A DNA stretch of 64,000 nt from Myxococcales bacterium (GCA_016212965.1 JACRDA010000276.1:1-64000), one strand, 5' to 3'; positions 11,180 through 20,220 are shown, counted from the stretch's first letter. Notes: generated by a model not told the origin, from the sequence alone. Program-made: numbers and translations.

Positions 11180-11393
11180 GTCGCGCGCAGCAGGTCTCCT
11201 GGCTTCCGGATCGTCCTCCGGCGACGCCTTCCCGAAGCTCGTCGTCCGTGCGCTCCTTGCGAAGCGCGCGGGCGTCCGACGCCCAGTGGCGAGTGTCGCC
11301 TTCGTACCCGGTTACAGTGGCGGGAGCCGCGCCGGAATCGGTCGAGGACGGCCTCGAGCCTCACCGGCTTCCCTCTTGCCCGGTGCACCCACG
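11180..11393 (-). promoter_or_regulatory. Cobalamin riboswitch
   Basis: Reverse complement contains GGGAAGCCGGTGAGG...GGCTCCCGCCACTGTAACCGGG...CTCGCCACTGGGCGT...GGGAAGGCG...CCGGAAGCCAGGAGACCTGC in the expected order. Confidence 0.92.
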
Positions 11394-11510
11394 GAATGCG
11401 GCCGAGACCGCGTGGCCGTGAAGGCACCGACTGCGTGCCGTGTTGTCAACGACGGGCGGCTAAACGAACCACCCGCGGCTGAGAGGCCTAACCGCATCGG
11501 CGCGAGCGCG

Positions 11511-11592
11511 CAAGCGGGCGCGGGTGCGGGTGCGGGTGCGGGGGCGGGTGCGGGGGCGGGTGCGTGAGAGGGTGCGGGGGCGGGGGCTGGGC
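11511..11592. repeat. GC-rich low-complexity array (gcgggtgcgggtgcggg...)
   Basis: Direct reading. Confidence 0.85.
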
Positions 11593-11861
11593 TCGGCGGT
11601 CGGGGCGGCGTGTCGGCTGCGCGTGCGCTTGCGCCAGCGACGCCCTTCCGGAAGTACGGTCCGCCGTCGGCGATCCGCGCGCGTTCGCACCGCGCTCGGA
11701 GCACCGCGCGGCCGTCGGCCCGTGCGCACTCGCCACGTGCTTGCGGGCATCTGCCGAGAATCCGTTGCTGCGGTTGCGCTCGTGGGCGCCGTCGCGTTCG
11801 CGGTGGCGGTCCACATCCTGCTCCCCTTGCGCTCCTTTCGGCATGGCGGCATCTTTGTCCC

Positions 11862-12716
11862 ATGGCGCGTTCGGCTCTGCTCGCAGCTTGGCTCCTCATG
11901 AGCGCCTGTGGCGGCCGGAGCTCGCTGCCCGCCCGTGGCCATGGCCCGGCGACTGGTACCGGTGGCCAGGGTGGCAGCGGTGCGGCCGGCGGCGGCGCAG
12001 GCGGAGCAGGGGGCGCTGGCGGCGTCGTGTACCCGCCCGGCTGCGTTCCGGGTCTCCCAGGTCCACCCATCATCGAGGTGCCCGACCTCCAAGGCGGCAG
12101 CTACTGCATCGACTCGACCGAGGTCACGAACGCCGACTACGCCACCTTCCTCGCCGCCAACCCGAGCACGGCCGGGCAGACGGCCGATTGCACGTGGAAC
12201 ACGAGCTTCGTTCCGGCGGAGGGTTGGCCGCCCGCGCCTGACCGCGACGCCTACCCCGTCGCGTGGGTCGACTGGTGCGACGCGGCCGGCTACTGCGCGT
12301 GGGCGGGCAAGCGCCTCTGCGGCCGCGTTGGCGGCGGGGCGCTCGGCGTCGACGACTTCGACCCGGTCGAGAACGAGTGGACGAACGCCTGCACGACCGG
12401 CGGCACGTTCGAGTACCCCTACGGGCCGACGAACGATCCGAGCGCATGCAACCAGGGCCATGCTCCGGACCAAGACGCGCTACTCCCCGTGGCGAGCCTA
12501 CCCACTTGCGAGGGCGGGTCGGGCCTCTTCGACATGGCCGGTAACATCAACGAGTGGACGAACGCGTGCTCCGGCCCCGGCGAGTTCGACTGGTGTCGCA
12601 CCATGGGCGGCGACTTCTACTTCATCAACAGTGAGGGTTGCTACCACGAGCTCGGCTTCGCTCGCTCCGGCCCATGGATCGTGACCGGCATTCGCTGCTG
12701 CCGCGACGCCCAATGA
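11862..12716 (+). CDS. FGE/SUMF1-type domain lipoprotein with Gly-rich linker
   Basis: Lipobox LLMSACGG; YCIDSTEVTNADYATFLAA; YCAWAGKRLCGR; GLFDMAGNINEWTNAC; GIRCCRD. Confidence 0.88.
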   Translation: MARSALLAAWLLMSACGGRSSLPARGHGPATGTGGQGGSGAAGGGAGGAGGAGGVVYPPGCVPGLPGPPIIEVPDLQGGSYCIDSTEVTNADYATFLAANPSTAGQTADCTWNTSFVPAEGWPPAPDRDAYPVAWVDWCDAAGYCAWAGKRLCGRVGGGALGVDDFDPVENEWTNACTTGGTFEYPYGPTNDPSACNQGHAPDQDALLPVASLPTCEGGSGLFDMAGNINEWTNACSGPGEFDWCRTMGGDFYFINSEGCYHELGFARSGPWIVTGIRCCRDAQ

Positions 12717-12725
12717 GACGACGCA

Positions 12726-13085
12726 CTACTGCCAAAGTGGGCAGGGCACGCCGGCATCACTCGAGTTGAGGTTGCAGCAGTAGCCGCCGGGCGTGAGCAG
12801 GGACAGGTTACAGTATCCTGCGACGAAGCCGTTGGCCCTACAGTCCTCGAACAGGGTGCAGGGGCGCGAACAGAAGTCGACGGGGTACTGCTCACTCTCG
12901 TAGCTCACGGTGCCACGATGGCAGACCATGCCCTCGGGACACTGCTCGTCACACTCGCAGATCTGGCTCGCACCGACAGCAGCGTCGGGGCAGTTGTCGC
13001 ATCCACCGACCGAGGCCGCAGCGACCAGCGCCGAGCAGGCCGCGCCGGCGAGAACCACGAGCGCGCAGCGCGCAGCGCCGATCAT
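12726..13085 (-). CDS. Small Cys-rich secreted protein
   Basis: Signal peptide from M at 13085; ATGA overlap with upstream gene. Confidence 0.7.
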   Translation of the reverse strand: MIGAARCALVVLAGAACSALVAAASVGGCDNCPDAAVGASQICECDEQCPEGMVCHRGTVSYESEQYPVDFCSRPCTLFEDCRANGFVAGYCNLSLLTPGGYCCNLNSSDAGVPCPLWQ

Positions 13086-15088
13086 GGGCAGCCAGGCCCC
13101 CCGTACGAGACGTCCTGCTCCACGAACCCGTGCTGCCACACGGGCACCGTGCCGTCGGCTCGGCTCGCGGGACCGTGGCAAAAGTCGACCGCTGAGCCGT
13201 CACCGCCGAAGTAATCGATGACCGTAGGCAGCAGCGAGTAGAGCAGATACGTGTCCCACGAGCAACGAGTGAGTGGCTCGGGTGCGACGACGAACTCGAG
13301 CACGTCGGGAAGCACGTTGATCGCCTCGAAAATCGGATGGAATCCGCAAACGGTGTTCTCACTCGTGGGGTCGACCGGAACGCAGTTGAAGTTCCTCTTC
13401 TCAACCGCTGCCGTCATCCGCGTCGCCAGCACCTCTGCCTCGTCCTCGCCATAGGTCCCGACGAGTGCAGGCCTGAAGAAGTCGTGCAGCAAACCTGATG
13501 CAACAACCTCCTGATAGCAGCCGTCCTGTGCGCCGGGCCCTGGCGTGCACGGCGTGTGGATGGGCGGCAGAAAAGTCGCCTCGTCCTCGATGTTCTTCGC
13601 AACCGTCGCCGGCAGCGTCGTGCTCAGCGCTGCCTGCAGTGCGGACGTATTGGCGATGCTGATGACACCTTGACGGACGTTTTCGAGCTCGACGAGGCCG
13701 TCGCCGGGCCGGACGTGGAACACGTAGGCCGGATTCATGTAGATGCCGATGTCCACGCCCCCGAACACGCCGCCGATGCCGGTCACGGTGTAGTGCGCCT
13801 CGAAGGAGAAACCATGGCGGATGTCGAGCCCGTGGCCGATGAAGCTCGGCGCGAAGCGGTCCCAGTCGCGCCATGCAGCAGTCGCCTCGCAAACGGAGTC
13901 GTCGACACCGGTCGCGAACTCCGCGAACAGCGTCGACGAGATCGGGTCGAAGACCTCCGACCAGGGTGTCCGAACCGCGCACTGCCCGTGCCAGTAGCGC
14001 ACGATGTGGGCCGTCTTGTACGGCGCGGGGAAGGTGTACTGCTCGGTGGATCCCATCGGGACCGACGCGAAGTCGTTTTCGACCGGGACGTAGTAGACGT
14101 TGTCGAGATTCGGATCGGGGTTCACGACGGGCGCCGCCCAGTCGAGGTCGAACGCGATGGCTTCCTGGCGCGGGTCCTGGGCCGGGAAGCCCGGTGTGAA
14201 CGACAGCGTCTGCTCCGCGCCGTCGTAGGGGACGCAGCCGAGATCACCAAGCCCCCACGCGTACGTCCAGTTGCCGCCGATCACGTGCGGCGAGATGCCG
14301 CACGCGCTGCTCAGGTTCACGGCGGCGACGGGGTAGATCGCCCTCGGGTCCTCGCAGCCGGGATTGCACGACGCGCACTCCCCTGCGCAGCAGGTGTCGG
14401 CCAATGCGCAGCGGTTGCCGCAAGCGCCGCAGTTATCCGGGTCGTTGTCGACCGCGATACACCCGCCGTCGCAGCACATCGTGCCCGCAAGGCATGCGCG
14501 CCCGCAGGCTCCACAGTTTGCCTCGTCCGTCTGCAAGTCGGCACAGTACGCGGCGGCGAATCCGCCAAGTCCCTTGGTGCAAACGCTGCCGTGACACTGG
14601 CACGTGCCGTTGTCGCAATCCGGAGCGGTCGCGGGGCACCTCCGGCCGCAAGAGCCACAGTGGCGTGGGTTCTCGAACGTATTGACGCAACCGAACGCGG
14701 CTTTGCCCGGTGTGCCCACGTTGCAGCATTGCGCAGCTCCCGGACAGCCCACGTGGACTGGGGAAGGATTGCAGCCACCGCCGGGAGGCCCACCTGCCGC
14801 TTGGGCATCGAGAGTAGGTTCGACCGCCAAGTCATCGACGGGCGCGGGACACGCACCCAGAGTGTCGCCGTGGGCGAGGTGGGCGGGCACCGCGGCTTCG
14901 GCGACCGTGAGGGTCGCTGCCAGGGACGGATCTCCCGGCGGGTTGTGACAGATGACGGTGCCGTGATCGCCATGGCCGAGCGGCACGAGCGCGGCGCCGC
15001 CGACGCCACCCGCATCCGGAGGCGCCTCGCCGACACAGCCCAGCAGCATGATCCCCACGAAGCTTGCGAAGAACGCCTTCTGCACCAT
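13082..15088 (-). CDS. Large Cys-rich lipoprotein
   Basis: MVQKAFFASFVGIMLLGCVGE lipobox; repeated C.NVGT..., HCGSCGRRC, NCGACGRAC, NCGACGNRC motifs. Confidence 0.88.
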   Translation of the reverse strand: MVQKAFFASFVGIMLLGCVGEAPPDAGGVGGAALVPLGHGDHGTVICHNPPGDPSLAATLTVAEAAVPAHLAHGDTLGACPAPVDDLAVEPTLDAQAAGGPPGGGCNPSPVHVGCPGAAQCCNVGTPGKAAFGCVNTFENPRHCGSCGRRCPATAPDCDNGTCQCHGSVCTKGLGGFAAAYCADLQTDEANCGACGRACLAGTMCCDGGCIAVDNDPDNCGACGNRCALADTCCAGECASCNPGCEDPRAIYPVAAVNLSSACGISPHVIGGNWTYAWGLGDLGCVPYDGAEQTLSFTPGFPAQDPRQEAIAFDLDWAAPVVNPDPNLDNVYYVPVENDFASVPMGSTEQYTFPAPYKTAHIVRYWHGQCAVRTPWSEVFDPISSTLFAEFATGVDDSVCEATAAWRDWDRFAPSFIGHGLDIRHGFSFEAHYTVTGIGGVFGGVDIGIYMNPAYVFHVRPGDGLVELENVRQGVISIANTSALQAALSTTLPATVAKNIEDEATFLPPIHTPCTPGPGAQDGCYQEVVASGLLHDFFRPALVGTYGEDEAEVLATRMTAAVEKRNFNCVPVDPTSENTVCGFHPIFEAINVLPDVLEFVVAPEPLTRCSWDTYLLYSLLPTVIDYFGGDGSAVDFCHGPASRADGTVPVWQHGFVEQDVSYGGPGCP

Positions 15089-15434
15089 CGGTACCTCCCC
15101 GTCGTAGCTCCGTGGCCACATGCCGTCCTGCACTCCGGGCGTCGACTTCGATCGGTCTGAGGATCCAACCAGGAACCATACGTAGTGTCAACGGTCGATG
15201 CCCGCTCTCGACGCACGGGCGCGCACGGCCCGCCCCGACACCCTCACGCTGGACCTGCCGTAGGGTAACCTGACGCAGCGCGGCGCGACGGCGCAAGCTG
15301 AACCTTCACCCAACGGCAGACATTACGCGGCATTACACCGAGCGAATTTCTCTTGCGGGCGACCTCCGCGCCCGGCGATATTCGCTCCGCAACGGGGGCG
15401 GGGCACCGCTCCCTTGGCGGAAGGAAGGTGGTGC

Positions 15435-16172
15435 ATGCCGGTCGTGAGTGTTCCAAGCCGACAGACCCTCGACGAGGTTCCGGCTCGGGTGTTCAAGTTC
15501 ATCATGGGGTACGCGGAGAGCCTGGCAGCTCGGGTGGCGCTCGCGCAGAAGGGGTTCGACGAGGCCGAGCACGCCTACGCGTGGTCGCGCCTCCAGAAGC
15601 TCGGGCAGATGCCGCGGGGGCAGGTTCTGCTCGACAAGACGGTGCGCGAGGCCGTGCTCGAGCTCGACACCTGGGACAACCCCAACTTCGAGTCCATCCT
15701 GCGGTGTCTCGAGCGGGGCTTTCCCGCGCAGGCCGCGTTCCTCTTCGAGAACCTCGAGGCCACCGAGGGCGCCGGAGCGGTGCTCGCGGTCGAGACGCTC
15801 CTCGACCGGCTCGACGTGCTCGAGAGCGGCGTCGGCCGCACCGACACGCACGAGGCCGATGTCGCGGCGCTCGCCCTGCTCGCGAAGCGGGGCTACCCGA
15901 AGGCGGAGCTGACGCGCCTGCGCGCGCTCGTGAAGGCGACGAAGGCGACCGACGCGCCGCCTCCCGTCGTGAGCGACGAGGAGCGCGTGCAGATCCTCCT
16001 CGAGCTCTACAAGTGGCTCGGCGACTGGGGCTCGCAAGCGCGGAGCGCGAAGCTCGGACGCGCGACGCTCATCCGGCTCGGGCTCGCCAAGCGGCGCGGC
16101 AAGGACGAGACCGACGTCGTGACGGATCCGGCGGTGACGCCGGTGACGCCGGGCCCCGGCGCACCCACGTGA
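15435..16172 (+). CDS. Hypothetical cytoplasmic protein
   Basis: ATG 15435 with aaggaaggtgg upstream; long codon-biased ORF. Confidence 0.75.
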   Translation: MPVVSVPSRQTLDEVPARVFKFIMGYAESLAARVALAQKGFDEAEHAYAWSRLQKLGQMPRGQVLLDKTVREAVLELDTWDNPNFESILRCLERGFPAQAAFLFENLEATEGAGAVLAVETLLDRLDVLESGVGRTDTHEADVAALALLAKRGYPKAELTRLRALVKATKATDAPPPVVSDEERVQILLELYKWLGDWGSQARSAKLGRATLIRLGLAKRRGKDETDVVTDPAVTPVTPGPGAPT

Positions 16173-16464
16173 GACAGGTGCCCGGCAGGCAGGCGGCGGC
16201 GTTCGCGGTAAGTACGCGAGACCGCGTCGGCGCCGCCTCGCTTGCTGGGCGGGTCGCAACTTTCGCGGACCGGGGTGGAAGCTTCGTCGGCCGGTCGGAA
16301 AGTCCCCGGAACCGCGGCGAGCTTCCGGTGCGCGGGGACGGAATCTCGGGGCGCCGCGCAGGTCCCCGTTTCCACCGGGGAAACGGCCGACGCACCGCAT
16401 CGGAGGGTTCGGGGAGCGAGAGCGAGCGGCGCGGCGCCCGGAGCGCCGCCGGGAGGCGCCGCAC

Positions 16465-16495
16465 CGAGGGTTTTCGCCTCCGGCGAAAACTCTCG
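16465..16495. repeat. 14-bp-stem hairpin (one G-U) with 3-nt loop
   Basis: cgagggttttcgcc tcc ggcgaaaactctcg. Confidence 0.8.
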
Positions 16496-16565
16496 TGGAA
16501 TCCAAGGATTGGCAAGGCTCGGCGCCGTCCGCGAAGTGTCGGGGCGGTCCGGCAAGCGTCAGGGC

Positions 16566-16691
16566 GGCTTACCGGACTGTCGGGCCGGCTTACCGGACTG
16601 TCGGGCCGGCTTACCGGGCTGTCGGGGCGGCTTACCGGACTGTCGGGCCGGCTTACCGGACTGTCGGGCCGGCTTACCGGACTTTCGGGGC
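16566..16691. repeat. 21-bp minisatellite, six units of ggcttaccggactgtcgggcc
   Basis: Units begin at 16566, 16587, 16608, 16629, 16650, 16671; third and last units diverged. Confidence 0.95.
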
Positions 16692-16809
16692 GGAGGCGCG
16701 CGGTCTCTCGGCGGGTGCCCGGCGTGTTACCCTCGCCGACGCAAGCGCGGTCGTGGCTCCGGACGCTCCCAGGCTCGCGGCGCCCGCCCGCCGGCTGGCT
16801 CGAGGGCTG

Positions 16810-17010
16810 ATGGCGAAGGCGCGCTTCAAGAAGGCGGACACGGGCGCGAACCTCGGCTTCGAGGCGAAGCTCTGGGCAGCGGCGGATGCGCTGCGGAACA
16901 ACATGGATGCGGCTCGAGTACGAGCACGTCGCACCCACCGCGAGCTCAGCGACGACGAGATCGCCAAGATCGCCGGCACCTACCACCCCTGGCGCGGCGA
17001 CAAGGGATGA
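16810..17010 (+). pseudogene. Internally deleted type I restriction-modification methyltransferase (HsdM) relic
   Basis: N-terminal ANLGFEAKLWAAADALRNNMDA(A)EYEHV fused to C-terminal RTHRELSDDEIAKIAGTYHPWRGDKG; catalytic core absent. Confidence 0.82.
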
Positions 17011-17069
17011 TGCGGCGCGCGGCGACCTTGCGCGCGCAGCAGAAGGAGCGGGCGCCGCGGGCGCCCACA

Positions 17070-17187
17070 TGGAGGTGCAGCAGGGGCACGTCGACGGGGA
17101 GCTCGTGCGGGTGTTCGTCGAGAGCCGGCCGTGGACCGCGCTCGCGGATCCGCCGGTGGACTAGCGCGCGGGCAAGAGAGAGCGCGT
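17070..17187 (+). pseudogene. Duplicated 3' end of the HD-GYP gene plus downstream sequence
   Basis: [31 protein letters not shown] identical to the last 31 aa of 1363-3333; similarity continues past the stop. Confidence 0.95.
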
Positions 17188-17412
17188 CATCCCTCTCGGC
17201 AGCTCCCGAAATGGGAACTGGCACCGCGGATGACTCTCGCGCGTGGGCGTCATCCCCCGCGGTAGTTCCCGAAATGGGAACCGGCACCGGGGATGACGCG
17301 CTCATCCTGGCCCGCAGTTCCCCTTGAGGGAACTTCGACCGGCGATGACTCTCGCGCGTGGGCGTCATCCCCCTCGGCGGTTCCCGAAATGGGAACCGGC
17401 ACCGGGGATGAA
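17186..17412. repeat. Array of four nested-palindrome elements (II, II, I, II)
   Basis: gtcatcccccgcggtagttcccgaaatgggaaccggcaccggggatgac and variants at about 17186, 17249, 17302, 17364. Confidence 0.9.
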
Positions 17413-17420
17413 ATGCTCTC

Positions 17421-18947
17421 GTGCCGGCGGGGGAGCGGGCGCGGGTGCGTGCGGGGGGCGTGAGCGTGAGCGTGCGGGGAGCCCCCCTCCCCGCCAACGC
17501 TGGTACGCTTGCCCCGCCTCGGCTCCCCCAGGGCGCTCCGTCCGCCGCCGCGCTCGTCGTCTGCGCGGCGGCGTTCGGCGCGGCGTGCGGGCCGGGCAAG
17601 CCGGGCGGCGCTGCCGGGCCGGAGGGTCTGGACGGCGTGCGCGGCGGCGACGGCGTCTTCGCGCCGGTCGCGCCCCCTCGGTCGGGACGAGCGCCCGGGC
17701 CGGCACCTGCGCCGTCCGGCTGCCGGCCGGTGAGCTTTCGCGCCATTCCCGCGGCGCCCAGTCCGCCCGTCGGGACCGCGCAGGGTGAAGACACGCGCGC
17801 GCTCCCCGCGGCGCGCGGCTTCGTCGTGGTGCGGAGCGGCGTCGGCCCGGCGCGCGCGGTCGCGTGGGACGCGGGCACGAACCGCTGGCTCGACGCGGGC
17901 CCGGGGCCGGAGACCTACCGGCGCGGCGACACGGGCCCGATGTCCGACGGGCGCTTCATGCCGGTCGGGCCCGATCACGTGCTCCTCCTGTGGCGCAACG
18001 ACAGCCAGCGCACCGGCCTGCAGGCTGCGCTCGCCGACGTCGCGGCGGGCTCCTTCGCGCCGATCTCGCTCGCGCGCGGTCCGGGCCACGTGGGGGTGGA
18101 GGGCTTCGACACGCACGGCCGGCTCGTCGTCTTCGACAGCCGCAGCCTCGGGGGCGGCTGGCGCTTCGATCCGCGGGCGCGCGTGTGGGCGGCGGTGACC
18201 GCGGACGGCCGACCGGCCGCCACGGGCGCGCCGACCTTGCTCGCGCTCGGCGATCGCGTGCTCGCCTTCGGCGCGGGCGCGAGCGGCGCAGGGGCCGTCG
18301 GCGCGCTCTACGATCCCGAGGCCGACGCCTGGACCGCGATCGCAGCGGGGCCGACCCCCGACGCGGCCTTCGTGACCGCCACGGACGACGCGGCCTTCTG
18401 GTGGAGCCAGGACGCGCCCTTCCATGGCGCCGTCTACGAGCGCAGCACCGATCGCTGGCGCGACGTCGCCTCCGCCGGGGCGCCGCTCGCCCGGCCCGCG
18501 AGCGGTCTCCGGCTCTTCGCGTTCACCGGCTCGCACGTCGTGCAGGCCGAGCAGCACCCGGACAATCACGGAACGCCCCACGATCCGGCCGCCGTGTACG
18601 CGCTCGACGCGGGCAGCTGGCAGCGCGTCGCGATCCCGCCGACCTACGGCGACCCCTTCGCGCTCCCCGACGGGCGCGTCGTGCTCTTCGGGCGCGGCTC
18701 GCCGCAGCCCATCGTGGTCGATCCGCGCTCGGGCCTCGTGTGCACGCCCGACGTGAGCGCCGTCCCGACGCTCGGCAAGACGGCCGCACTGCTCTACGCC
18801 TTCGCCGACGTCGTCGGCGACGAGCTCGTGCTGTGGGGCCGTGCCGACGGCGGAGATGCGGGCCCGGCCTGCCCGCCCGGCGCGCCGTGCCTGCCCGCGA
18901 CGGGCTGGTCGTCCAGCCGCGACGACGGGGTCGCGGTGCGGTTCTAG
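17421..18947 (+). CDS. Secreted or lipoprotein kelch/beta-propeller-like protein (start uncertain)
   Basis: Repeated VYERSTDRWRDV / LYDPEADAWTAI / AWDAGTNRWLDAG blades; CAAAFGAACGPG lipobox-like. Confidence 0.82.
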   Translation: MPAGERARVRAGGVSVSVRGAPLPANAGTLAPPRLPQGAPSAAALVVCAAAFGAACGPGKPGGAAGPEGLDGVRGGDGVFAPVAPPRSGRAPGPAPAPSGCRPVSFRAIPAAPSPPVGTAQGEDTRALPAARGFVVVRSGVGPARAVAWDAGTNRWLDAGPGPETYRRGDTGPMSDGRFMPVGPDHVLLLWRNDSQRTGLQAALADVAAGSFAPISLARGPGHVGVEGFDTHGRLVVFDSRSLGGGWRFDPRARVWAAVTADGRPAATGAPTLLALGDRVLAFGAGASGAGAVGALYDPEADAWTAIAAGPTPDAAFVTATDDAAFWWSQDAPFHGAVYERSTDRWRDVASAGAPLARPASGLRLFAFTGSHVVQAEQHPDNHGTPHDPAAVYALDAGSWQRVAIPPTYGDPFALPDGRVVLFGRGSPQPIVVDPRSGLVCTPDVSAVPTLGKTAALLYAFADVVGDELVLWGRADGGDAGPACPPGAPCLPATGWSSSRDDGVAVRF

Positions 18948-19069
18948 CGGCCACGAGCGCCGCCGCCTCGGGGCGCCTCGGGGCGCTTCTCGACATGTGA
19001 CCGCGCCTCCGCGCGCTCGTCACAGGAACGCCACGTGCGGCGGCTAGCCTCGTGTGCGGAGGTGAGGCG

Positions 19070-19279
19070 ATGGGAAGTTCCTGGGAGGCCGCGTTGCTGC
19101 AATCCGGAGTCGCAGTCCTCGATCCGACGCCGCCCCCGGGCTACGCGCGCGGCTCGACCGGTGTGCGGGGTGCCGTCGAGGCGCCGACACCGCCGCCGAA
19201 CGACGACGCGCCGGAGCAGTCCACAGCCGGGGGATTGCCTGGGGACACCGTCACGCCGCCGTCACCGGGTGCACGTTGA
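19070..19279 (+). CDS. Possible small protein
   Basis: ggaggtgaggcgATG RBS; 3' end overlaps the convergent EAL gene. Confidence 0.35.
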   Translation: MGSSWEAALLQSGVAVLDPTPPPGYARGSTGVRGAVEAPTPPPNDDAPEQSTAGGLPGDTVTPPSPGAR

Positions 19280-20033
19280 GCGGGCTCGCGCTCGAGCGCG
19301 TCCGGCGCCAGCGCTTCGCGTACGTCCCGAGCGGTCGCGGCACGCCGAGCAGATAGCCTTGACCGAGACCGACCCGCGCCGCGCGCAGCGCCGCGAGGTC
19401 GGCCTGCGTCTCGATGCCCTCCGCCACGACCCTCATGCCGACGGTGCGCGCGAACCCGGCGAGCGCGCTGCACAGCTGGAAGCGCAAGGCGCTCTCCGCG
19501 ATGCCGCGCACGAGGGACTTGTCGAGCTTGATGATCTCCGGTCCGATCTGCACGAGCGCGCCGAAGGACGCATAGCCGGCACCGAAATCGTCGAGCGCCA
19601 GGCGGAAGCCCTGCGCGCCGCAATGCCGCATCAGCGCCGCGAGCCGTGCGCTCGGCAGCTCGGGGTCGCGCTCGCACAGCTCGAGGACGATGCGCGCCGG
19701 CGGGATTCCAAGGTCGGCGAGCAAGGCCCGGGTGTAACCGGGAACGAGCGCCGGATCGTCGAAGATGCGCGTGTCGACGTTCAGAAAGAACGTCACCCCC
19801 TCCGGAGGCTCGTGGCGCGCGATCTCGCCGAGCGCGAGCGCGCGCAGTCGCCGATCCACCTCGAGCAGGCGCCCGCGCCGGAGCGCCAGGTCGAGGAGCT
19901 CCACGGGGCCGCAGTCGGCCAGCCGCCGATCCACCCGCCCGAGCGCCTCGAAGCCGTACGCGCGCCCATTCTCGAGGTCCACGATGGGCTGGAACACGAC
20001 CGAGAGTCCTGCACTCATCACCTTGTCCAACAT
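19251..20033 (-). CDS. Stand-alone EAL-domain protein (c-di-GMP phosphodiesterase-like)
   Basis: FQPIVDLENGRAYGFEAL, LALDDFGAGYASF, IIKLDKSLVRGI, VVAEGIET, QGYLLGVP. Confidence 0.92.
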   Translation of the reverse strand: MLDKVMSAGLSVVFQPIVDLENGRAYGFEALGRVDRRLADCGPVELLDLALRRGRLLEVDRRLRALALGEIARHEPPEGVTFFLNVDTRIFDDPALVPGYTRALLADLGIPPARIVLELCERDPELPSARLAALMRHCGAQGFRLALDDFGAGYASFGALVQIGPEIIKLDKSLVRGIAESALRFQLCSALAGFARTVGMRVVAEGIETQADLAALRAARVGLGQGYLLGVPRPLGTYAKRWRRTRSSASPLNVHPVTAA

Positions 20034-20220
20034 GCTGGTGCAGCGTAGTCGTGGGTTGCCGCGGGTGTGTCGCGTGCGGGTGACAAGTTCGCGCGCCCCG
20101 CGGCGCCGGCGAGCGAGCCCGCGCGATCCCACGTGCCACGGGTCTGGTGACGGCCATGACACCCAATGTTCGACGAACCGCCACGCGCGCGTCACCGAGT
20201 TGCGCAAAGCTCGGGCCTGA

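Noticed and set aside
16566-16691. CRISPR array
   Set aside because: Units are contiguous 21-mers without unique spacers and there are no cas genes; a minisatellite fits better.
17186-17412. CRISPR-like or tandem intrinsic terminators
   Set aside because: Spacing is irregular and intervening sequence similar rather than unique; no T-tracts follow the hairpins.
20140-20220. Pho box upstream of the porin-like gene
   Set aside because: No convincing pair of CTGTCAT-like half-sites seen; not claimed.
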